Source: Scatophagus argus (taxonomy: Eukaryota; Chordata; Actinopteri; Scatophagidae). From it: a DNA stretch of 64,000 nt. The translations under genes were made by a program, and so were the position numbers. The notes beneath the pieces are model-generated. The model worked only from the letters and a program-made list of their open reading frames with translations. It did no database searches and had not been told where the DNA came from. Below are positions 49,201-61,051 of the stretch, piece after piece. The stretch spans positions 7,969,774 through 8,033,773 of the forward strand of contig NC_058513.1 of assembly GCF_020382885.2 (NCBI RefSeq), read 5' to 3'. Position 1 is the stretch's first letter. Each line of letters starts with the position of its first letter.

Positions 49201-52200
49201 ATTCACTGAAGTCACCAGGCCATATGTGCATGAGCAGGGACCCTCGCTGCGTCCTTCTGTTAGCGGGTTTTCTCTCTGCTCTATGCATGTTAACTGATAG
49301 TTTGTTAAAGGTTTAAAGCTCCATCATGGAGACAAGAGAAACTATCACCTTGGAAAACCTTTTCACATCCTTCAGCAAGCAGCCTTTACTCATAGCTTGC
49401 ATCAGCAGATTAACAGTTTATGAGAAATCATCAATAGATCAGTACTGTCAAGAATATACAGACACATACACAGACACACACACACACACACACACACACA
49501 TGATGAGGATGGAGTAGAAAAGGGTATGTTTTGAGAAATACGAGAGGCTTTTGATGCACTGCTCCCTGCTGCTCCCTGTGGATAGTCCATCTCCAAATTT
49601 CCTGAACAGAACTGCCTCTGAATCACTGAATGAGACTGAACAGCGTTTTACCTCTGGCTCTGTCAGAGTCTGAGAAGTGGCTCGAAATTGCATCCCCCTA
49701 GACAGAGGTACCTCATGGCCACAAACAGTTTCTACCTCAGTGCAAATCAGCTGACACTGACTGTGCAATGCTACAGGATAAATGTGGTAATCCATACGAA
49801 TGACTGTTGAAAGCCCAAAGGCAAAGGCAAAGAACGAATTTCAGAACATGACATGAATCTGCATCTGTACTTTATTCCTTGCATGCTTTTTCGTGATGCA
49901 CAGCAGTGTACTTTTTCCCTCTCTTCCACACTTCTAAAAGGTTTGTGAGGCTGAGCTCCCAGCGAGAAGCTGAAGAGGAAGACGCTGATGGGAGAGAAAG
50001 AACATTAGATTCTGAAAAGACTGTCTGCCAATGCAAAGTTCTTTCACTCTTCCATTGTGTCACAAAGCAGCTGGAACAGCAGTATCACTCTCCTTCCTGT
50101 ATAAATGAAGAATTAGCTAAGAATGGTTTCAGAAGAGAGATTTTGCACAAGGAAATGAAGCTAAAATACCTGCGTATACGGAGAAAGTGCGTGGGGTGAT
50201 TTGCCATCAGTTATGAAACTACAAACTCTGTTTTGAGATCAGATCACTACCAAGCTATTCATTTAAGTGCAGAGGGTTTAGTGTAATGCAGCAAAGTCAT
50301 ATGATGCACAAGCGAGTTTAAATTAAATTGTTAATAATAGAAATTCTATGAGAAAAAAAACAGCTGACTACTGACTAAAATCAGCTCTGTAGGAGAATAA
50401 TGAATTGAACAGAGATAACTGCACATATTATATAAGCTTCTGCTTTGTCTTACACGGCAGCGTTGCATGCAGGACAGCTTTAATTATTCACAAACATCTA
50501 AAGCTTTTAGAATCAAAGACAGACAGAGGGTGAAGAGAGTATGCAAGTTCAGAGTAGTGTGAGGATATATTTTTAAATCATATTTAGGTTTGCTGTTTCC
50601 CTGTGTTTATTATCTTAAGGGAAAAAGTTTTTGAGACCATTCAAAACATCAAAAGACATTTGCCAGCCATGACTGAGTTTTCTGGGATAAAGGCAGAGTG
50701 TCCTTGGAGTAACTTCACTGATTTACTTCCATCCAGGACAAGCTTTAATCCAATATCTGGGCAACTGACCAAGAGAAATCTGTACAACAACACCCAACAG
50801 GAATTTGAACCTATATCTTGTTCATTCTTACAAATATACAGACTGCAGACAAGAAAGAAGAAGGCATGTATGTCAAGTAAGTCTAAGTAGTATGTCCAAG
50901 TAGTATAACAACCCTTTTAATCCTTCTTGAGCGCTCTAGTGGTGTGTGTTTGAGTTTCACTGTGGTGAACTATAAAGTGCAGCTGGTTCTATATATTCTC
51001 TGTTTCTATACAGGATTATAGATACTACTACTAGTAGGAGATTGTCTCCATATAGGCTTCGATTAAAATCAGAGGGCTTTTCAACTTGAGCTTTATTTGT
51101 TAAAACAAGGAGCATGCCTAGACCGCCTGATAGTTTGCAAGCGAGTGGGTATTACAGACCAAATAAAATCATCAACTAAGACATTCAAAAAGGTTTGGGG
51201 AATAAATAACTACGTATCCTGGATTCTCCGCTGATCACAGGAGCTGCTGCTCCACCTGCACTTATCAACTTGTCAAACATCTCAAAGATAACTGTGCCTC
51301 TGCCTGACTATTCAGTCTATGGCTAAGGCCTGGCTGTTTCAATCTTCAGCTCTCATTGGCAATAGAAATGTTATATTATAAAACATTTTATGCCTTGTTA
51401 AAATGACAGACAGGTGGTAAAACAGTGGAAATGTTAACAGTTCCTTTAATGTCTTTTCAGTGATGTTCAGCTAAATATTGGATTCAAGTATTAGTAAATC
51501 CAAATGGAAACCCTATCAAATGTTTTCACTGACCCAGTCTCTACAGCATATTCAATGTACCATCACCACCAATATCAGCAGCTCTCTCAGCTGTCCCTGT
51601 TATTAAAACTGTTATTCTCATAAATCTTCTCATAATGAATGCAAATTTCTGTGAGAACATAATCATAATACTATGCATTACAAGTAAATGTTAATTCAGG
51701 AAGTGGCACATGCAAATGACAAATCAAATGTTAATTTCAATGCAAGTCTGCAAAACACAGTACAAAGACTTTAATACAATTTAACAAAATGCATTAAAGT
51801 TGTAAATTTGCATGCATAAAACATTCTGCATTCTACTGTGAATCAACTAACTGGCATCCAACTTAATTTAACTAGTTTTTGCTGAGGGGTTGTAATTGTG
51901 ATGTTATTACATTCAAGTTTAACTCCTTTTCCACCAGTTTATCTTAACTTGTATTGGTCTGCTCCATTCCTGGAATCTTTGAATGTCCTGTACACACACA
52001 AAACACTTCATAGAATATATTTAATGGTATACAACGTAAAGTTGTTCTCACCACTGGACTCTCCATGATGCCTTTGAGGAAGATGAGGTCCAGGTCATTG
52101 GCAGTTGTGGAGCTTGTGCTGTCACTCAGTGTGTCCAAGGCCTGATGCATGGCTACAAACACACACACAGATAAAGAAGGAGGTTTATTTCACTCCCTTT

Positions 52201-55200
52201 CATACAGTTACCCATGGGAAATAGACTGGAGCGAGAGAGAGAGTGAGAGAGAGACAGAGAGAGAGAGAGGGAGAAGTTCACCCTACATGGTTGAACAAGA
52301 GGAGGCCGGCGGGAAAAGTGAGTGGGAGGGAGGGGGGAGCTGCCTCACATCCTTTCCCAAGCAATTTCACCTCTGTCATTCACTCCCCTCCTCAGCCTGT
52401 CAGAAGCGACAGTATCTTTCTCCCACAACTCCCAACTTCCTCCCTCTCCTTCTTACGCACATGTTCATGCACACATGTATACACACATACACGCACACAC
52501 AGCAGCTTACTAGTTATTATTTTGTATACCTACCCCAAACTACAGTACATTGCCTCAGAAGCTGGATAAGAATTTGATAAATTCAAAGTGCATCTTTGAA
52601 CACACGTAGCCTTATATCTATATAAGTAAATTCGAACTGATAAAACACACAAATGTCGCTTGTAAGTTGACCATTCAACCAGCAGATACAGTCTGAAGCC
52701 AATTCGATGAAGGTCGAGGAAGGATTGGTTTAGCTTTAAAGCTTCTCCACTGAGTGTGACGCATTAAGGTACCAAACAAACTGACATCACCTCCCAGCAG
52801 GCATTAATCACAGCAGACATCACTGTCAGAAGAGTGGGTATTTTTATTTTTTTCTGCTGTAATTCACTCAGACACTGAGGCCTTTGTTTTCCAATGCTAA
52901 AAATACAACATAGCTTTAAATTTTCACAAAGCAGATACATTGGTGGTCCATCACAGATCCTGCATGTCGCACTTCATGGGTCTCATGTCCTAATAAGGGC
53001 AAAATAGAGGAAGTGATTGGTCCAATTAGAGGGCTGCTAATTAGTTTTTGGCTTGAAGATGCTGCCCCAGTTGCTTACTGTGATCTAATTCACTGCATGT
53101 TATAAACATTTAGAACCTTCCCACAGTAAAATAACAGGATCAGGAATATTTAGGATGCTTAGGATGCACAATAAATTAATACTGTCCCTCATGAAATGAT
53201 GGAGGAGCAATTTCCAGCTGTAAAAAAAAAAAAAAATAGAAAAAAACAGATACACATCAGTTCAGACTGACCAATGAAAAAAAAACATCTTGACCTTCTT
53301 GTTTCCTTTTAGTGGCGTAATGTACTTTTATTTCTTCGCCTGTATACTAGTGGCCAAAACATTACAATCTGCGCATACTTTAAAATATTATTTAACAGCA
53401 TGGCTAAAAGACTCACCATATCACAAAACTCTCATACTACACTATATACAACTTATACAGTAACTCTGGGGAACAATGTATATTCCAATATGAAATGCAT
53501 TTCTGTGTTCTTCTTACCAAGTTAGACTCCAATGAGTCTAATAATTACAGGAAAAAAATAAATTGATGGTTGAGTCTGGATACAGTAATTCAGATAGCCA
53601 TGAATTTAAAGTGACCAAAGGCACAGAATGCAATACATAATAAGTTTACAGCCATTACAGGGAGCTCTGTGAGGCTATTCATAGGCACAACACCAGCATG
53701 ACAGCACACCCACTTTGAGAATGCTACCACGTGTTTGGCAGGTATAATGTTAACCACTTTACCTATGTTAATTTAGCATGTTAGCATGCTAATTGTTAGG
53801 CTAAGTCCATTTGAAGAAGATGTTGAATACAAACCAAAGTAATTGGAAAATCCAAATTTTGACCCTAAAATGATGCTACAGAAAAACAAGAATCACCAAA
53901 GTGATAACAATTAATCCTGAGCATGAATGTCTGAACCAAATGTAATTAAATCCACCCAACAGCTGTTGAGATATTTTCAGATTTGAGACACTGTCTTCCA
54001 TTCATGCCACTAGCTTAGCAATAAACCAATGAACTAACATCAAACAGTAAATAAAGTTTTCAATAATCCACAGAAAATAACTTAATTGAAGAATTAACAT
54101 TTTTCTTGTGGAAAAGGAGACTATTTGGGATCATTAAAAAGTCCCCCCAACCCCGAGCATTATTACTCTATTCATTGGTTTCATTGATGTTAGGCCTGAA
54201 GCTGCTCTATTGACAATAAACAACAAAATTACTTCCTGTACTCAAAAACCATCAACTCCAACAGAAAATGTTCTCTAATACCCTGACAATTACTCCTTCA
54301 ATTACCAAAACACACATTGCTTCAAGTTAATATTCTATAGAAATGAGTGAAAACATAGGTCAGGGAAGAGAAACTGAGTTGTCACGGTTAACACACAACA
54401 CAAGAGGTGTGTGTTTTTGTGTGCAGTTCCAGTCTGTCAAGAAGCTGGCAGATGATTTATGTTTCTATTGCTTAGCAGAGCGGAGTGGGAGGATTTTTTT
54501 TTGCTGCTGTTTAAAGCTGCTTAAAGAGGTGTGAGATAGTAGATATTTTGAGAATGAACAGAAAACTGTTTTGTTCTTCTTCTGTAGTGAAGTATTTTGA
54601 CGTACACACTTCAGTGTACTGTACTGTAAAAGCAAGAAACTATCCTCATATCGCTCAGAAGAGTAGATTAAAAGAAAAAAAAGGCAAAAGGACCAGAGGA
54701 GGATGACCTTGATGATCACACTGTCCATCCGTCCCCTATCTGAATAATTTGATCAGCAAATTAAATAAATAAACATGAGTCTTCGACAGCAAAATCTTGT
54801 TTTTCTTCTATTTTCCTTTGAGCAGCGGCTCTGCTCCAGCAGGAGTGTTGCCAGATTCACGCCTGGCACAGAATATCATACCAGCAGGCTCGGCTTTACA
54901 GGTCCTGCATAATTCTCTTTAATCACAGCAACTGTACGTCGGTGTTGCTGCCACATCGGCACTTTTCCCGATGTTAGTTTGTTTCTGCATCGCCAAGACA
55001 TGTAGTTTTCTTTTTCTCAGTGCCCATTCCATCGTAAGATATTTACAAACACTCACCAGCCACTTTATTAGATACACCATGCTAGTACCGGGTTGGACCC
55101 CCTTTTTCCTTCAGAACGGCCTTAATTCTTTGTGGCATAGATTCAACAAGGTGCTGGAAACATTCCTCAGAGATTTTGCCCCATATTGACGTGTTAGCAT

Positions 55201-58200
55201 CCTGCAGTTGCTGCAGATTTGTTGGCGGCACATCCATGATGTGAGTCTCCTGTTTCACCATATCCCAAAAAACATCAGATCACACAAGGATTTTCCAATC
55301 TTCTATTGTCCAATTTTGGTGAGCCCAAATGAATTGTAGCCTCAGTTTCCTGTTCTTACAGCAGTGGTCTTCTGATGCTGACATGTTGTGTATTCAGAGA
55401 TGGTCTTCTGCATACCTTGGTTGTAACAAGTGGTTACTTGAGTAACTGCTGTCTTTCTATCATCTGGAAGGAGTCTGACCATCCACCTGTGACCTCAGGC
55501 ATCAACAAGGCATTTTTACCCAGAGAACTACTGTTCATTGGATATTTTTCTCTTTTTCTGACCCTTCTCTGTAAACCCAGCCCATCTGGCACCAACAACC
55601 ACAGTACATTCAAAGACACTTAAATCATCTTTCCTCCATATTCTGATGCTCGGTTTGAATTTCAGCAGTTCATCTTGACCATGTCTACATGCCTAAATGA
55701 ACTGAGCTGCTGCCATGTTGCCATTGGCTGATAAGATATTTGCAATGACAACCAGTTGAACAGATGTACCTAATAAAATGGGGGTGAATGTATGTCCCTA
55801 CTAATTTTCTCTTGTCCCCTTTCATTCCAGCCCCAATCTCCACAGTGCTTCAGTCACTAATGGTTCTGGCATGTGTTTAGATATTCTGTGATATTTTCAT
55901 TGCTTTGAAGTCACATAGGAATTAAAGAAGGCGTGAAAGGGACTGAAGAATAATAGTCATTTTCCCAGTGCTGGGTTTGTCTGGGGTTCTATTATTCATA
56001 GAGATTATTAAAAATCCAATTTGCCCTCTTTCTTGGGACTTGCTGCCCTTCTTCTCTCTACATAAATAATAGGGTTGCTTCACTGACAAACATCAAAACA
56101 AAGACAACAGAGGACTGGCAGTACAGGGCAAAAGTTCACACAAGAAAAGGTCTGAATGACAGATTAGGCCACAGCATTTAAATTTCTGTAACTGCAACTT
56201 TGAAAAACAACTTTGCTCTTTAGCGCTGAGATGTATTTTATCTTGTATAGCGCTCTGTCAAAGCCATCCTCTCCTGCATAAACCTGAATAAACTTCATAA
56301 AACTACACAGCAAGGACCAAACTGCATTTTTTTTTTAGCATTAACAGTTCTAATCTTTCTTCTGCTCATGTCTCATATCAGCTTCAAAAATTGCATATAA
56401 ACATTTGCATAACAATATACTCAGGTTTCTTCATTCTCTGAACCTTTACAGGTGAGAACCCAGGCGAAAGTCATTTTCTGCTTCACTGAATCTAAATTCC
56501 CTATACTGCATACTGTAACTTGATACCATTAAAGAACTCCATTTAACAGATGAGGGCTTAAAAGGACAAAAAGGGGACTCAGGTGTGCAGACAGACTGAA
56601 CCAGCTGCCAACTTTTCCAGGGAAGCATAAAATTTATGGTTGTTTTCAAGTTTGAGTAGGTCTTGTTTTTACAGTATTTCACTTCCGTGCATCTACTGCA
56701 TTTAAGGAGGGAAATTCAGTAGAGCACAGCAGATAAGTGATAATGGCAAAATTACAGACTGAGATGGTTCATACAAAAGTTAACACTTAGAGGAAAAAAA
56801 GAAAAGGTAAAATGCCACTTCAGCAATGTGTCATTCAGCTAATACAAATGGACAATAATAATAAACTGCAGTGGCCTTTGCATCACCTCTTGACAAAGAT
56901 TGCCCTTGTAGCAGCTTCCTTGTCATGGTGGTAGAGAGAGCAGACGACATGTAATCATCACAGGGAAGTAGAATCAAAGGTAAAGGCTTTTAAGGCTAAG
57001 TCTCATCTGAGTGCAACTTCACCTCTAAGAAAAGTTACAATTAAACCCAATGTCATAAAGGCAGACAAACAAACAATCTGGGGTATTATTGTTTGTGGTT
57101 AAAGCACAACGGGGGAACATGAACCTCTTAGCCAGCACTTAGTGAAGGTTGTTCTGTTGCTATGGAGCAGCGGTTAGGGAAACAGAGAGAGGATGGAGAG
57201 GGAAGCTGAGGGAGGGTGGACCACAAAGGAGGAGATGTGGGACATGTGTTTGTGTTGGTGTTTCTCCGCGCTGAATCGTCAAGTGGCCTTAAACACAGAG
57301 GAGTATAGTGTGCAGCTGACTCTTTCTATTTCCAGAGCCTGGCAATAAAAACACTGTGTAGCTTGCTGAAATTTATAGCATAACATTTATAAATTGAGAT
57401 AAACAAGCTGACTTAAACCGCAAATACAGCAAATGTTCTATGGAGAAGGATCATATTGAATGACAAAAGCACAGTTACATATCAGGGAGTAACGAACAGC
57501 CCTTACTCTAGCACAGTAGGTCCTGCTTGTTTTTTGGTTTCCACCAACTCTTTATTGTTATTTCCACCTGCTCTTTAGTTCTCAACTGTGTCAATCAGTT
57601 GTTCTGAGGAGCAGGAAGTCTTTAGTTGGATTTTAGAGCGTTTTCACTGCAAAATGATGCCATAAGAATGTAAGAGTGAACTGAAACAATGAAGTTGAGG
57701 TCTGGAAATCAAAACAACTAGCTGTAAAGCTAGGTGTACAACTTCTGAAAATATTTTAAATTGGTGTATGCAATTCATACAATGTGTGGATTTTTTTGTT
57801 TATGCTATTTTTGTATCAAGCATCTTCATTGTTAAGGAAGTGGACAACAACAGAATTTTCATCCTGGAAATTAAACAAATAATAAATTCTTTTAAGCCAG
57901 GACTGAATCCTTAACCTATTAGTTTGATACCTAAACCTCAGTCAGTGTTTGACTAATGGATCTTATCTTACCAGATATCACTCTAACCTCAACCCTTACC
58001 GTTAATATCAGAGATATAAATTAACTGACTGATAAGCAGACTGAGACAGACAAGTTTACGCTGAAAGACAACGAGACAAATGTAAAAAGAGCTGAAGAAA
58101 TATGAGACTAGCAAAAAACCAAAGCAGCATGTGTTTCATTCATTGATAACAATATAAACAAAAGACACAATTAGCTCAAACCACCGTCTTAATTTACACT

Positions 58201-60760
58201 ATTTTGTCTGTTTTACAGGCTGTGGAACATTATATTCACAAGTTCTTAACCTGAACTACAATACATGCTTCATTCTGAAAAACTGCTTTGAAAATTCATT
58301 TTATAGTTAGAATTACACTGAAAAGGACATTGAAAGTCAGTTGCAGCAAAAATCTGGTGGTGACTAATCAGGGTACTTTCAATGGATAAGGTCAATGTTA
58401 AGTTTTTCAGTGTGCAGCGTGACTCTGCAGAAATAATAACACCTGTTTTGTCCTGTGAAAACACCGACAGGTTTCTGAGCAGTCTTCTCCTCAAAAACTC
58501 ATTAATATTCTCAATGTTTCTCCAAGACACTGTTGGAAGTTACTGCAGCCTTATTTCTTTGTAAAAATGACAAAACAGACCGTGTTGTGGATGGCACCTA
58601 AACTATGTCAGATTGCCAAAGTCACCTCTATATAGAAAAATGCTCTTGGGTATCGACTGACATTAATAAATAGTTAAAGGTTGCCCTTAGATTTGATTCT
58701 GCTCCCTCTCCAGCTCTCCAGCAAAACATAATCACTATCAGTCCCTCAGGTAATGAAAAATGAATATCTAAGACAGTGGTGGAGAGTTATATTGGATTAG
58801 AGTATATTCCATTGTGTATACCAACACAGATTAATCAGCTATAACTGAAGCACATGATGAATCTGTCCTTATGGTATGTGCTTGATTCTTTCCATCTTGA
58901 TGGCATTTGCAGGGCGCAATCAGTCTGAAGTATTTTCTTCTCCAGTTCAGACAGTGTGCAGAATACAGCTATTACAGCTAAATAATACCGCATGTGTGCT
59001 CAGCTCAGGATAATTAAGTCAACATCCTCCTCATGGAGCGTCACTGACAAGCTGGCTCATCATGACAAATTCACAGAACGTTGTGTGGGCACATCCACTG
59101 TGTAATGTACTTACTGTAACTTCATCAAATAAATAGCTCCCCTCATCTGGCTAGTATAATCAGAACATAAACAGCAGAAAATTGCATTATCTGAATTATC
59201 TGTTGTATAAATGCAGTTGCAGACAATATGTAGTTCCTCAGGTTGGACTTGAGGGTCTTGATGTTAACTATCAGAATTGAGTAACCTCATTATGAAGTCC
59301 TGCACACCCGCCACAGATGTTTTCACTGGTGGTGGAGGGTGGAGGTGAGGTGGAGTTCTGCTGGGCATTATGTGACGTCTATCGACTGATTATGACGCAC
59401 TCAAGCATGTGTGCAGAACAGAAAACTTTATTCAAACTGTTAATCTCAACTGTCAATCAATGAGGACAAAAGGAAAAAAAAAGGACAAAAAAGCAGGAAT
59501 TATACAGAGGGCAGAGGATGACACTGCACTTACGGTATTTTGCAGGCACTGTAAATGGGCTGTCCACCATATTAGAGTATGTAAAACTTTAAGTAGCATT
59601 AGTTAGCTGGCAGCTAATTTAGTTCATCCCACTTGATGGAGTCAACTGTTCACTGACATTTACCAACCCCATGACGCTTTAGACGCAGAAAAATATGTGG
59701 TTGCATCTAAACTATCTTACATAAGCTATCTTTGTGGAGTTAATTGCAAGCACAGCAAATGGTCACAAACACATATACTGACTTTATTCCTAAAAATACA
59801 CCAAACAACAGGCTGCTAATTCTACTGCAAACCCTACTTACCAGCAGTTCTCCTTCTTTATGCTGTTATTTTCCCAGTTTTAAAATCAAAAGGCTGTGCC
59901 CAAGGTGAACATCCTTGTGGATACTTGGAAAGGAAAAAAATATTCACAAGCTTCCCCCCTATAGCTTCACCCCCACCCAAAAAACCCACATGCTTCATAT
60001 GGGTCTCACGAACATGAAATTCCCATTACGTCCTACTTGCCTTTGCAAAAGAGCAGCCATCTTAGCTATTGGCTAAAGTGTCCCCGATTGTCTCAAGAAA
60101 GCTAACATTTACAGAGGAAACAGTGTAACCCTGACTTCCTCTCTCTGGTAGCCGACCACCAGGAACGAGGCACTTACAAGCCGCCATTCAAGCCACCACA
60201 TCGCCATGGTGATGCTCGTTCGAAGCTGGCATGTTATGGGTGCGGGTTGGATCGCCTTATTAGCTGGCTGAAGGTCACCACTGGAGACAACACTTGTGAT
60301 ATTTGTTGACATTTTGCAAATGGACAGCACACCCATTACACCTCAGCCAGATGGCCACAGACAGCCTGGGTGGGGGATAATTTCAGAGAAGTTTTTTGGG
60401 GAAATACTATCAAGTTTATTGACTGAACTCGCCAGTAGAAGGCAAACATTTCGACTTTGAGTGCACATCTATTTTCCCCACGGCAGTTAATGAAAGAGCA
60501 AACAGAGATCATCAGGGTGTGATAGGGATGAAATAATTGCCAGTGTCACCACATTATCGAATACCCTCAGCCAGAACAGAATTAAATTGTCCCATTCACT
60601 TGAAACCCTGCGATTATCTTGGACAGCCTAATCCTACCAACACAAGGTACTCAATGATCCATCATCTATGTTTGAATACCGCTTCATTACACCAGTAGGC
60701 ACACAGAATATTCCTCCGATAGTGTGAGGGCTCGGTGGGAAGACAGTCTTGTGTGTTATA

Positions 60761-60799
<39 letters not shown>

Positions 60800-60977
60800 T
60801 GTGTGGAGAGTGGGTGAAAGTGACAGAGCCACCAAGTTGTTTGAAGGTTGCGAGTCTGACACTTTCAGGCGTGCTGTCTCTGATCAAAACACTGTTGCAT
60901 ATGAATGACCCCCTACCTACTCACCATGAATGTACAATGCACTAGAGGTCTTTCTCTTTCTCTGTAATACACGCGTG

Positions 60978-61051
<74 letters not shown>

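Noticed and set aside
51133-51147. Candidate mpp2 micro-exon (reads HSLAN on the - strand)
   Set aside because: No AG directly before it and no GT after it, and two residues differ from the expected RSLAK.
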